Shown here: positions 1-6,597 of the stretch, in pieces
Layout: each line of letters begins with the position of its first letter
Position numbering within the stretch: the stretch's first letter is position 1
Assembly (NCBI GenBank): GCA_905233795.1
Contig: CAJOFP010000087.1
Coordinates: 1 to 9,699 of the forward strand
Length of the DNA: 9,699 nucleotides
From: an uncultured Oscillibacter sp.
GTDB lineage: Bacteria > Bacillota > Clostridia > Oscillospirales > Oscillospiraceae
Direction: 5' to 3'
The notes under the pieces: generated by a model
What the model saw: only the letters and a program-made list of their open reading frames with translations
Told to the model about the DNA's origin: nothing
Database searches by the model: none
Program-made: the position numbers and the translations under genes

Positions 1-39
1 TGAGATGATATAAATTTTATAGCCCCGTTTTGTTTCTTC

Positions 40-67
40 TGTTACTGAATTGTAATTAAATTGTAAT
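40..67 (+). promoter_or_regulatory. Three direct-repeat half-sites, WalR/PhoB-like box
   Basis: TGTTAC (40-45), TGTAAT (51-56) and TGTAAT (62-67) are separated by exactly 5 nt, giving an 11-bp period. The pattern fits the published WalR/YycF consensus TGT(A/T)A(A/T/C)-N5-TGT(A/T)A(A/T/C). It also resembles Pho boxes recognised by OmpR/PhoB-type regulators. The array ends 22 bp upstream of a TATAAT, so it would sit over or just above the -35 region. Which regulator binds, if any, is inference. Confidence 0.45.
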
Positions 68-86
68 ATCCGTTCCGGGACGTTCG

Positions 87-95
87 TGCTATAAT
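87..95 (+). promoter_or_regulatory. Extended -10 promoter element downstream of the half-site array
   Basis: TGC followed by TATAAT (90-95) is a TGN-extended perfect -10. No good -35 lies 16-18 bp upstream, which would suit an activator-dependent promoter using the half-sites at 40-67. A transcript would start near 102. It would either form a leader of about 330 nt for the VanW gene or end at the weak terminator near 158-194. Confidence 0.4.
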
Positions 96-341
96 TCCTG
101 TGATTCAGAATAATTTATAATTATCTATAATTATTTATAATAGCTTATATAAATTATAAAATCGACGAGTTTCGACGGGCGTTCCGGTTTTTTTATTTTT
201 TATTATATTTTATATTATATTTTTATTATTTTTGAATATTTTGAAACGCTCAAGCGGCATAAAAAATTTTCAAAATTTTCATGGATTTTTAAAATTTTAT
301 ATTATATTTATTTTTAAATCGCATTATAATATTAATATATA

Positions 342-376
342 TTGTGATATAATTTGTGATATAATCATGATATGAT
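342..376 (+). promoter_or_regulatory. Tandem extended -10 promoters for the VanW gene
   Basis: A perfect 12-bp unit, TTGTGATATAAT, occurs twice in tandem (342-353 and 354-365) and is followed by a related TGATATGAT. Each unit contains a TGN-extended -10: TGA-TATAAT at 345-353, TGA-TATAAT at 357-365 and TGA-TATGAT at 368-376. Transcription from here would give a leader of roughly 50-80 nt for the gene at 431. No canonical -35 is visible at 17 bp. Confidence 0.45.
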
Positions 377-430
377 AAATCAGTTGATAATTTATATATT
401 ATATATATTCACATTCAGGGGGCTTACGAT

Positions 431-2089
431 ATGAATCATTCGATGTCCGCGGCGGTCGGGCCGGACGGCGCGAACGGAACCGGCGCGATGAATACGCCGC
501 CGGTCAAGGATCAGGGCGCGGCGCGTGTTGTCTTTACTGTCCTGCGCACGTTTTTATTGGCCGTCGTGATTTCCGCCGTCGTCGCGGGGGGCGGCTATTA
601 CTTGCTTTGTTTATATACCGCGAACAGTCCGAATATATGGCCCGGCATTGTCGTTCTGGGACAGGATCTGGGCGGATTGACGGTCGATGAGGCCGTCGCC
701 AAACTGGATAATTTTATCGCCGATTCCAGCGTCGATATTTATTTATATAACAAAACCGGACAGCCCGGCGGACACGACGCCGAACCCGATATGTCTTTCA
801 CGTTCGCCGATCTGGATTTCCACCCGGATTTTCGTTCCGTCGCGCAGAAAGCCTATGACATGAACGTCACGGAACCGGAATTTTACACGCTTGGTTGGCG
901 CTTTTTAACGGGAGAGGGCGAAAAAGAATATCATCCCGTATTTACGCTGAATCAGGAGAAAATGGAAGAATGCGCCGCGAAAGCCGAATGGGATTTGAGT
1001 TTTCCCATTACGGAAACGACGTTTTCACGCGAAGAGGCCGTATTGACAATCACGCTTTCCACGGACGGACGCTGGGTCAATCCGTCGGATGTTGTGAACG
1101 AAATGGACGGGATTTTAGAAAACGCGCCGAATTTTTCGATTGACGTGCCGTATGTGGTTCTGGATCGCCCGATTGTCACGGCGCAACAGATTCATGACGC
1201 GGTATATCTGCCCGTGAAAAACGCCTATTTTGACCGGGCGTCGCAATCCGTCATGGAGGGGGAACGCGGCGTTGATTTTAACGTCCCGACCGTACAGGAA
1301 GCTATGGACGCCGCCGGACAGGGCGAGACGATTCAATTAAACGTCACCCGCGAGGCGCCGTCGATTTCAGCCGATCAAATGCGGGCGGTCTTATTCCGGG
1401 ATGTTCTGGGAAGCGCCAGCACGCATGTCTCCGGCTCCGCCGCCCGCGTCAGCAATGTCAAATTGGCGGCCAATTCGTTTAATAATTATGTCCTGAACGC
1501 CGGGGAAGTGTTTTCTTATAACGGCGTCGTCGGACAGCGAACCAAAGCGAAAGGCTATAAAGAAGCGCCCGCCTATGTGCAGGGACAGACTGTAAACGAA
1601 GTCGGCGGCGGCGTCTGCCAGCCCTCTTCCACGCTTTACTTAGCGTCGTTGCGCTCTAATATGCAAATCACGGAGCGTTACGCTCACAGATATGTCCCGG
1701 CGTATATTCCCGCCGGTATGGACGCGACGGTCTCATGGGGCGGCCCGGATTATAAATTCACGAATAATACGCTCTATCCCGTGAAAATCAAGACTTCTTA
1801 TAATTCGTCCAACGGCTATCTGACCGTCACGCTTTACGGCACGAAAACCGATGACACGCATGTGGAAGTCGTCAACGAGTTCTTAGGCACTACCCCTTGG
1901 AAAACGATATATAGAACCGACACGTCTTTGCCGAAGGGAAGCTCTAAAGTCTCCGTCACGCCGTACACGGGTTATAAATACCGGACGTATCGCAATCTCT
2001 ATGACGGCAACGGGAATTTAATCGAAAGCAAGTATGAGGCGACAAGCGATTATAAAGTCCGGGATCAGGTTATTTTGCGCAATCCGTGA
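431..2089 (+). CDS. VanW family membrane-anchored envelope protein
   Basis: This 552-aa protein has a short cytoplasmic N-terminus and one hydrophobic membrane segment at about residues 33-61. An extracellular region follows that looks like the peptidoglycan-binding domains often placed before VanW domains (about 68-310; first repeat near GLTVDEAVAKL). The VanW domain spans about 338-470 and includes LNAGEVFSYN, VGQRT, the signature GGGVCQ (392-397) and a DATV motif. The tail at about 478-550, with TYRNLYDGNGNLI, resembles the G5-like extension seen in many Bacillota VanW proteins. AGGGGG at 417-422, 8 nt before the ATG, supports the start. The molecular activity of VanW is not established. 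Despite its name, the protein alone does not indicate vancomycin resistance, and no van genes are nearby. A role in the cell wall is inference from architecture. Confidence 0.9.
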   Translation: MNHSMSAAVGPDGANGTGAMNTPPVKDQGAARVVFTVLRTFLLAVVISAVVAGGGYYLLCLYTANSPNIWPGIVVLGQDLGGLTVDEAVAKLDNFIADSSVDIYLYNKTGQPGGHDAEPDMSFTFADLDFHPDFRSVAQKAYDMNVTEPEFYTLGWRFLTGEGEKEYHPVFTLNQEKMEECAAKAEWDLSFPITETTFSREEAVLTITLSTDGRWVNPSDVVNEMDGILENAPNFSIDVPYVVLDRPIVTAQQIHDAVYLPVKNAYFDRASQSVMEGERGVDFNVPTVQEAMDAAGQGETIQLNVTREAPSISADQMRAVLFRDVLGSASTHVSGSAARVSNVKLAANSFNNYVLNAGEVFSYNGVVGQRTKAKGYKEAPAYVQGQTVNEVGGGVCQPSSTLYLASLRSNMQITERYAHRYVPAYIPAGMDATVSWGGPDYKFTNNTLYPVKIKTSYNSSNGYLTVTLYGTKTDDTHVEVVNEFLGTTPWKTIYRTDTSLPKGSSKVSVTPYTGYKYRTYRNLYDGNGNLIESKYEATSDYKVRDQVILRNP

Positions 2090-2118
2090 GAAAATATATA
2101 TTATTTAAATATAATATT

Positions 2119-2150
2119 AAAAATCCCCGTTCACGCGGACGGGGATTTTT
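2119..2150 (+). terminator. Intrinsic terminator after the VanW gene
   Basis: A perfect 12-bp stem pairs AAAAATCCCCGT (2119-2130) with ACGGGGATTTTT (2139-2150) around the 8-nt loop TCACGCGG. The right arm ends in five T residues. The A tract on the left arm means it could also work on the minus strand. It separates the VanW gene from the kinase gene. Confidence 0.93.
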
Positions 2151-2174
2151 ATATATATTAAAAAATATAAAAAA

Positions 2175-2203
2175 TTGCGTTTTTATCTCAGGAGCGCTAT
2201 AAT
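2175..2203 (+). promoter_or_regulatory. Sigma-A type promoter for the histidine kinase gene
   Basis: TTGCGT (2175-2180), a 17-bp spacer and a perfect TATAAT (2198-2203) lie just downstream of the VanW terminator. The -35 matches only three of six consensus bases. The expected start is near 2210, giving a leader of about 60 nt that ends in GGACGGAG (2256-2263) before the ATG at 2269. Confidence 0.6.
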
Positions 2204-2268
2204 GCGGGATATGAATAAAAAATAAAATAAATATATATTATATCGTCAGGAAAAAGGACGGAGCGAGT

Positions 2269-4365
2269 ATGTCGGATATAAATAATAATATAAATAATAA
2301 CCGGAAAGAGATTGATTTGGAACTGCCATGTCTGGCGAAAATCGCGCAGCAAATGCCGGGCGGCTTTTTTATCTATCGGGCGGACGAGACGAGAGAAATT
2401 TTATATGTCAATGATATTTTACTGGATATATTCGGCTGCGCGAATTTAAAAGAATTTCGGGAACTGACAGGCGGTAATTTTACCGGGCTTGTCTACCCGG
2501 AGGATCGGGAAGCCGTGGAAAAGTCTATCACGGAACAGGTCGCGGAAAACAAGCGGCATTTGGATTATGTGGAATATAGAATCCAGCGCAAAGACGGCGC
2601 GATTCGATGGGTGGACGATTACGGACGATTGACCCATACGAAAGATAAAGGCGATATATATTATGTATTAATCCGCGATATTACGGAACTGCATGAATTT
2701 AGAATTGAGAATATGCGCCGCGCCGAAGTGATTGAGGGATTGAGCGTTGATTTTAAGTCGATTTATCTTGTCAATCTGGAAACGGGAACCATGCGGCCTT
2801 ATAGAATGCAAAGCGAATATTTTATGGCGATCGCGTCGGAACTGGGCGGCGCGGACGGCCAGCCGGCGAATTGGGATTTGATATTGCCGACTTACGCGGA
2901 ACGATATGTAATAGAGCAAGACCGGGAAAGATTCTTGAAAGAAATATCCGGTGAGGAAATCCGCCGGAGATTGACGCTGGAAAAATCTTATACGGTGGAA
3001 TATCGCTGTCGGGATGTCAGTCATGAAGATGAAATAATTTATATGCAGATGTCCGTGATTTTAAGCGAGCAGGATAAAATTCACGCGGTTGTGGGCTATC
3101 GGGATATTACGGAACAGACGCGGCGGGTTCAGAGGGAATTGCGCGAGAAATTAAATATGGAGCTGGAACTGGAACGCGAACGGAACATGAATGAAATAAA
3201 ATCATCGTTTTTGTTTAATTTATCGCATGATTTGAGAACGCCGATGAACGCCGTGATGGGTTATACGGAACTGGCGAAGCGTCATGCGCGGGACGCGGAA
3301 AAATTAAATGAATATCTGGAACTTGTGTCTGACTCCAGCCGTCATATGTTGGACTTGATTGATGATTTGCTTGAAATGAATAAAATAGACGGCGGACGGA
3401 TTGAGGCCAAATCAGAGATATGTAATTTAAAAGAACAGATTGAGATAACGCTGAATTTATTCCGGGCGCGGGCGGAACAGAAAAATATAATATTACAAGA
3501 AGATTTAAATCTGCCGGACGAATCGGTCTTGACGGATACAAGCCGGTTTCGGCGGGTCATGGGGAATTTAATCGACAACGCGATTAAATTCACGCCGGAA
3601 AACGGGCTTGTGAAAATATCGGCGCGAAAGACGCGGGAATCGGAATCGGGATACGCCCGTTATGAATTTGAGATAGCCGATACGGGCATTGGCATGACGG
3701 ATGAATTTATGAAACGCATGTATCAGGCGTTTGAACGCGAGGCGAGTTCGACGAAAAGCGGGTCAACCGGTACGGGTCTGGGCTTGTCTATCGCCAAAAG
3801 CATATTGGATGTCATGGGCGGTTCGATTTCGGCGCGGAGTGAAAAGGGCAAAGGGTCTGTGTTTATCGTCGATCTGCCGTTGAAAATCGCGTTGAATCCT
3901 GATAAACAGGACAAGCAAGATAATAATAAAATCAAGCCGGAAAATAATATATTAAGTCAAGATAATAATAATCAAGAAGCGCGGCGGATTTTACTGGTGG
4001 AAGATATAGAATTAAACCGCATGTTGGCGGAGACGATACTGGAAGAGGCGGGATTTGAAGTCGAGTCCGCGCCGGACGGCTGTGACGCCGTGGAAATGTT
4101 CGCCAATCATCCCGAATGGCATTATGATTTGATTTTAATGGATATACAAATGCCGGTCATGAACGGATACGAGGCGACGCGGGCCATTCGCGCTCTCAAT
4201 CGCGTCGACGCGAAAGCGATTCCCATTATCGCGTTAAGCGCGAACGCGAGAGACGAAGACAAGCGCATGTCACTGGAAAGCGGCATGAATCATCATATAG
4301 CGAAGCCGTTTGACGTGGAGCAGTTAATTTCAGTGATCGCGGCGCATACGATGGCGCGGGAATAA
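2269..4365 (+). CDS. PAS-PAS hybrid sensor histidine kinase with receiver domain
   Basis: This is a 698-aa cytosolic two-component protein with no signal peptide and no membrane segment. The first PAS fold spans about residues 28-142 and ends in RDITE. A second, more divergent PAS-like region spans about 155-284 and also ends in RDITE. A charged helical linker (285-312) leads to the HisKA domain, where SHDLRTP contains the likely phosphoacceptor His320. The ATPase domain has an N box (LIDNAIKFTP, Asn437), DTGIGM (471-476), YQAFERE and GTGLGL (501-506). After an Asn/Gln/Asp-rich linker (about 543-570) comes a receiver (573-694) with acidic residues E578/D579, the expected phosphoacceptor Asp625 in LMDIQMP, and Lys679 in AKPFD. 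All catalytic residues appear intact. No separate response regulator or output gene lies nearby, so it looks like an orphan hybrid kinase whose phosphorelay partner is elsewhere. The ligand of the PAS domains is unknown. Confidence 0.93.
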   Translation: MSDINNNINNNRKEIDLELPCLAKIAQQMPGGFFIYRADETREILYVNDILLDIFGCANLKEFRELTGGNFTGLVYPEDREAVEKSITEQVAENKRHLDYVEYRIQRKDGAIRWVDDYGRLTHTKDKGDIYYVLIRDITELHEFRIENMRRAEVIEGLSVDFKSIYLVNLETGTMRPYRMQSEYFMAIASELGGADGQPANWDLILPTYAERYVIEQDRERFLKEISGEEIRRRLTLEKSYTVEYRCRDVSHEDEIIYMQMSVILSEQDKIHAVVGYRDITEQTRRVQRELREKLNMELELERERNMNEIKSSFLFNLSHDLRTPMNAVMGYTELAKRHARDAEKLNEYLELVSDSSRHMLDLIDDLLEMNKIDGGRIEAKSEICNLKEQIEITLNLFRARAEQKNIILQEDLNLPDESVLTDTSRFRRVMGNLIDNAIKFTPENGLVKISARKTRESESGYARYEFEIADTGIGMTDEFMKRMYQAFEREASSTKSGSTGTGLGLSIAKSILDVMGGSISARSEKGKGSVFIVDLPLKIALNPDKQDKQDNNKIKPENNILSQDNNNQEARRILLVEDIELNRMLAETILEEAGFEVESAPDGCDAVEMFANHPEWHYDLILMDIQMPVMNGYEATRAIRALNRVDAKAIPIIALSANARDEDKRMSLESGMNHHIAKPFDVEQLISVIAAHTMARE

Positions 4366-4379
4366 AACGCGGGAATAAA
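4355..4379 (+). repeat. 13-bp tandem duplication spanning the kinase stop codon
   Basis: CGCGGGAATAAA occurs at 4355-4366 and again at 4368-4379, a 13-bp period. The first copy contains the TAA stop of the kinase gene. It looks like a small slippage duplication of the gene end and has no evident function. Confidence 0.75.
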
Positions 4380-4402
4380 TAAACGGGCGCGGAATTAAAA
4401 TC

Positions 4403-4431
4403 TTGACAGGCGCCGGGAAAAATAGTATATT
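4403..4431 (+). promoter_or_regulatory. Near-consensus sigma-A promoter for lysS
   Basis: A perfect TTGACA (4403-4408) is followed by a 17-bp spacer and TATATT (4426-4431). Transcription would begin near 4438 and give a leader of about 52 nt. That is too short to hold a T-box riboswitch, so expression is probably constitutive. Confidence 0.85.
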
Positions 4432-4474
4432 ATGGAACGCGATAAAAACGCGATAAAATATAAATATATAAATT

Positions 4475-4489
4475 TAGGCGGTGGAGCGT
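4475..4489 (+). promoter_or_regulatory. Ribosome binding site that fixes the lysS start at 4490
   Basis: TAGGCGGTGGAG (4475-4486) resembles the consensus AGGAGGTG. It places initiation at the ATG at 4490 rather than at the upstream in-frame GTG at 4481, which lies inside the Shine-Dalgarno sequence itself. The resulting N-terminus, MHWSETLARR, matches the usual start of class I lysyl-tRNA synthetases. Confidence 0.75.
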
Positions 4490-5005
4490 ATGCACTGGTC
4501 GGAAACGCTGGCGCGGCGGGTAATCGAGAAAAAGCCCGATAAAGAATGTTATGTCTGCGCGACGGGAATCAGCCCGTCCGGGTCTATTCATATCGGCAAT
4601 TTCCGCGATACGGCGACAAGTTATTTTGTGGTAAAAGCCCTGAGAAAACTGGGTAAAAAGGCGATTTTATTGCACAGCTGGGACAATTTTGATCGCTTGC
4701 GGAAAATCCCCGTGAACGTGACGAAACCCGGCATGGAAAATTATATCGGCTGTCCGTATGTGGACACGCCGAACCCGTTTGAGGAGTTGGATAATAACGC
4801 GAAATCTTACGCGGATTATTTTCAACGCGAATTTTCCCAAGAGCTGACGCGTTTCGGGATTGAGCCGGAATATAGATTTCAAGCGGAAATGTACCGGAGC
4901 GGGGCATATACTGAAGAAATTTTACTGGCGTTACGGGAACGCGACCCAAGACGCCCAAGAGGGCGAACGCGAAAATTATTATCCTGTGTCGATTTATTGC
5001 GATAA
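4490..5005 (+). CDS. lysS: Class I lysyl-tRNA synthetase, N-terminal part (frame-broken)
   Basis: This frame encodes the first part of the Rossmann catalytic domain of class I LysRS, which attaches lysine to tRNA-Lys using ATP. Visible landmarks are the MHW start, SPSGSIHIGNFRD carrying the HIGN motif of class I synthetases (H34-N37), HSWDNFDRLRK, and AEMYRSGAYTEEILLALRERD (about 132-152). After residue 152 the similarity stops and the frame runs through 19 unrelated residues to a TGA-less end at TAA (5003-5005). The family normally continues with about 20 residues, then a zinc ribbon and the KMSKS loop. These are found one frame over in the 4860-6548 frame. As it stands this product would be a non-functional fragment. 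The gene is also called lysK in some species. A sequencing or assembly error and a true mutation cannot be told apart here. Confidence 0.85.
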   Translation: MHWSETLARRVIEKKPDKECYVCATGISPSGSIHIGNFRDTATSYFVVKALRKLGKKAILLHSWDNFDRLRKIPVNVTKPGMENYIGCPYVDTPNPFEELDNNAKSYADYFQREFSQELTRFGIEPEYRFQAEMYRSGAYTEEILLALRERDPRRPRGRTRKLLSCVDLLR

Positions 5006-6548
5006 ATGCGGACGCGATACGACAAAAATTATAGAATATGATGAAGAAAAAGCCATAGCGCGTTATACTTGCAAATGCGGCCATACGGCGGAGTTTGATT
5101 TTCATAAAGACCATAATTGCAAATTATCATGGAAAGTGGACTGGGCCATGAGATGGCGTTATGAGGGCGTGGATTTTGAACCCGGCGGACAGGATCACGC
5201 GTCGCCGTCAGGAAGCTATCAGACGTCTAAAATTATATCCAAAGAAATTTTCGGTTACGAAGCGCCGGTCTTTCAGGGCTATGGTTTTATCGGCTTACGC
5301 GGCGCCGCCGGTAAAATGTCGGGGTCGTCGGGCTTGAATCTGACGCCCAAAGCGTTATTGCAAGTCTATCAGCCTGAAGTGATTTTATGGCTGTATTCTA
5401 AAAACGATCCCACGCATTTTTTTGACTTCTGTTTCGACGACGGGATTTTAAGACAATATAACGAATTTGACAGGACGTTACAAAATACGCGCAACGGCAA
5501 GGGATCGGACGTTGACAAAGATATTTTATATAACGCTGAAATTGCCGGGCGTAATATATATACAGTCCCGATGGGCTGGCTGGTGCAATTCGGTTCTGTC
5601 GTGAATTTTAATCCCGATGTATTAGAAGCCGTTTTCAAGAAATTAAACACGCCTTACGCGAAAGCGGATTTCATGGAGCGTCTGGAATTGGCGAAAAACT
5701 GGCTGGAATTGTGCAGCCCGGAGAGCGTAAATAGATTGAGAAATACCCGGAACTGGGATTATTATAATCAAATGCCTGAATCTGAACGCAAAGAAGTCAA
5801 GATTTTATTCGAGAATTTATCGCAAAATCATTACGAATTGGATGATTTGAACACGATGTTATACGCCGTTCCGGCGCAGGCGGCGGGCGTGGATATAAAT
5901 TCTCTGAGCGCGAAAGAGAAGAAAAATTTACAGGCGGCGTTTTTTAAAAATATCTATCAGCTTTTGATTAATAAAGACCGGGGGCCGAGACTGTACTGGT
6001 TTTTATACGCGCTGGAGCCGGAGCGTTATCTTGCTTTATTGGATTTCTCCCGTCCCGTGACGGATGAGGAAAAACAGGAAAAACAGGAAAATAAAAATCA
6101 ATCGGGACAAAATATAGCGCGGAAATTCGGCGAGGAAGAAGCCGACGGGCAAAATAATAATAATAATAATAATAATTTAAATAATTTAAAAGACTTTCAA
6201 GTGACGGTCAAGCCGGTCAAAGAAGAAATTAATATTGACGCGTTTCGCAAGCTGGATATTCGCGTATGTGAGATTTTAAAATGTCAGGAAATCCGCAAAT
6301 CGCATAATTGTTATAAATTGACGCTCGATGACGGATTGGACAAACGCGTGATTGTGTCGTCGATTAAGCATGATTATACGCCTGAGGAATTAATCGGCAA
6401 AAAGATTTTAGTATTGGCGAATCTGGAGTCGGCGCGGATTACGGGCGTCAATTCGGACGGCATGTTATTGGCCGCTATGGATGACAATCAGAAAACCGTC
6501 GTGATTTTCGTCGATTCCGATATTCCGAACGGCGCGGCGTTATGTTAA
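4860..6548 (+). CDS. lysS: Class I lysyl-tRNA synthetase, C-terminal part fused to a tRNA-binding domain
   Basis: Homology begins at about 4929, not at the TTG that opens this frame at 4860. The first ATG inside the homologous part is at about 5148, so separate translation is unlikely and this should be read as the continuation of 4490-5005. Numbering from 4860: YYPVSIYC leads into a zinc ribbon (C47, C50, C71, C73), then WKVDWAMRW, FEPGGQDH and the KMSGSSG loop (152-158), where serine replaces the second lysine of KMSKS. A helical anticodon-binding region follows to about 398 (KDRGPRL at 372-378). A low-complexity linker (about 400-456) contains eight consecutive Asn. It joins a Trbp111/EMAP-II type OB-fold domain (457-562) with FRKLDIRV, GKKILVLANL and GVNSDGMLLAA. 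That domain is best known at the C-terminus of MetRS. The joined product would be about 680 aa against roughly 520 for plain class I LysRS. Confidence 0.88.
   Translation: MSRNIDFKRKCTGAGHILKKFYWRYGNATQDAQEGERENYYPVSIYCDKCGRDTTKIIEYDEEKAIARYTCKCGHTAEFDFHKDHNCKLSWKVDWAMRWRYEGVDFEPGGQDHASPSGSYQTSKIISKEIFGYEAPVFQGYGFIGLRGAAGKMSGSSGLNLTPKALLQVYQPEVILWLYSKNDPTHFFDFCFDDGILRQYNEFDRTLQNTRNGKGSDVDKDILYNAEIAGRNIYTVPMGWLVQFGSVVNFNPDVLEAVFKKLNTPYAKADFMERLELAKNWLELCSPESVNRLRNTRNWDYYNQMPESERKEVKILFENLSQNHYELDDLNTMLYAVPAQAAGVDINSLSAKEKKNLQAAFFKNIYQLLINKDRGPRLYWFLYALEPERYLALLDFSRPVTDEEKQEKQENKNQSGQNIARKFGEEEADGQNNNNNNNNLNNLKDFQVTVKPVKEEINIDAFRKLDIRVCEILKCQEIRKSHNCYKLTLDDGLDKRVIVSSIKHDYTPEELIGKKILVLANLESARITGVNSDGMLLAAMDDNQKTVVIFVDSDIPNGAALC
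4926..4947 (+). other. Frame break inside lysS with overlapping homology in both frames
   Basis: Reading changes here from the frame beginning at 4490 to the frame one base later. The same bases give conserved-looking residues in both frames: LALRERD (4925-4945) in the first and RYGNATQD (4929-4952) in the second. In the archaeal enzyme I recall, about seven residues separate the two motifs. That pattern is what a deletion or assembly collapse between short direct repeats would leave, about 38 nt if seven residues are missing. A single inserted base is the simpler alternative. Two copies of CCCAAGA (4945-4951 and 4954-4960) also lie just downstream. Confidence 0.7.
6153..6176 (+). repeat. (AAT)8 microsatellite encoding poly-Asn in the LysRS linker
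   Basis: Eight perfect AAT codons give eight consecutive asparagines, followed by a looser AT-rich stretch coding LNNL. It lies in the linker between the anticodon-binding and tRNA-binding domains. Changes of whole units keep the frame, so it can vary in length without harm. Confidence 0.95.
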
Positions 6549-6597
6549 AATAATTAAAATAATAAAAATAGAAAAATTTAAAAATTTAAAATTTTTC

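Larger units (their letters stand above)
1..430. other. AT-rich non-coding leader region upstream of the VanW gene
   Basis: No convincing reading frame is seen on either strand. The stretch is strongly A+T rich, with long T and A runs around 188-340. It holds three phased TGTTAC/TGTAAT half-sites (40-67), an extended -10 box (90-95), three 10-bp repeats each containing TATAAT (114-143), a weak stem followed by seven T residues (158-194), and two perfect 12-bp repeats each carrying an extended -10 (342-365). It reads as a regulatory spacer. The gene upstream of position 1 is not visible, so some elements could belong to it. Confidence 0.7.

Noticed and set aside
431..2089. Vancomycin resistance locus
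   Set aside because: VanW-domain proteins are common housekeeping envelope proteins in Bacillota, and no ligase, VanH, VanX, VanR or VanS gene accompanies it.
4384..4419. GGCGC/GCGCC stem after the kinase gene as a terminator
   Set aside because: The stem is only five pairs with a loop of about 20 nt that contains the -35 box, and no T run follows.
4481..4489. GTG at 4481 as the lysS start
   Set aside because: The GTG forms part of the Shine-Dalgarno sequence, and the ATG at 4490 gives the usual MHW start of the family.
4432..4489. T-box riboswitch upstream of lysS
   Set aside because: The predicted leader is only about 52 nt, with no T-box sequence and no terminator hairpin.
4860..5005. 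Programmed ribosomal frameshift producing full-length LysRS
   Set aside because: The needed shift is +1, or -2. I see no prfB-like slow codon or stop context, no slippery heptamer and no downstream structure, and residues expected by homology are missing.
4584..5114. 176-aa open frame on the minus strand
   Set aside because: It lies fully opposite lysS, has no recognisable domain and no ribosome binding site, and is best explained as a shadow of the coding strand.
6571..6597. AT-only palindrome after lysS as a terminator
   Set aside because: GAAAAATTT and AAATTTTTC can pair, but the stem has almost no G-C pairs and only a short T run, so it would be unstable.
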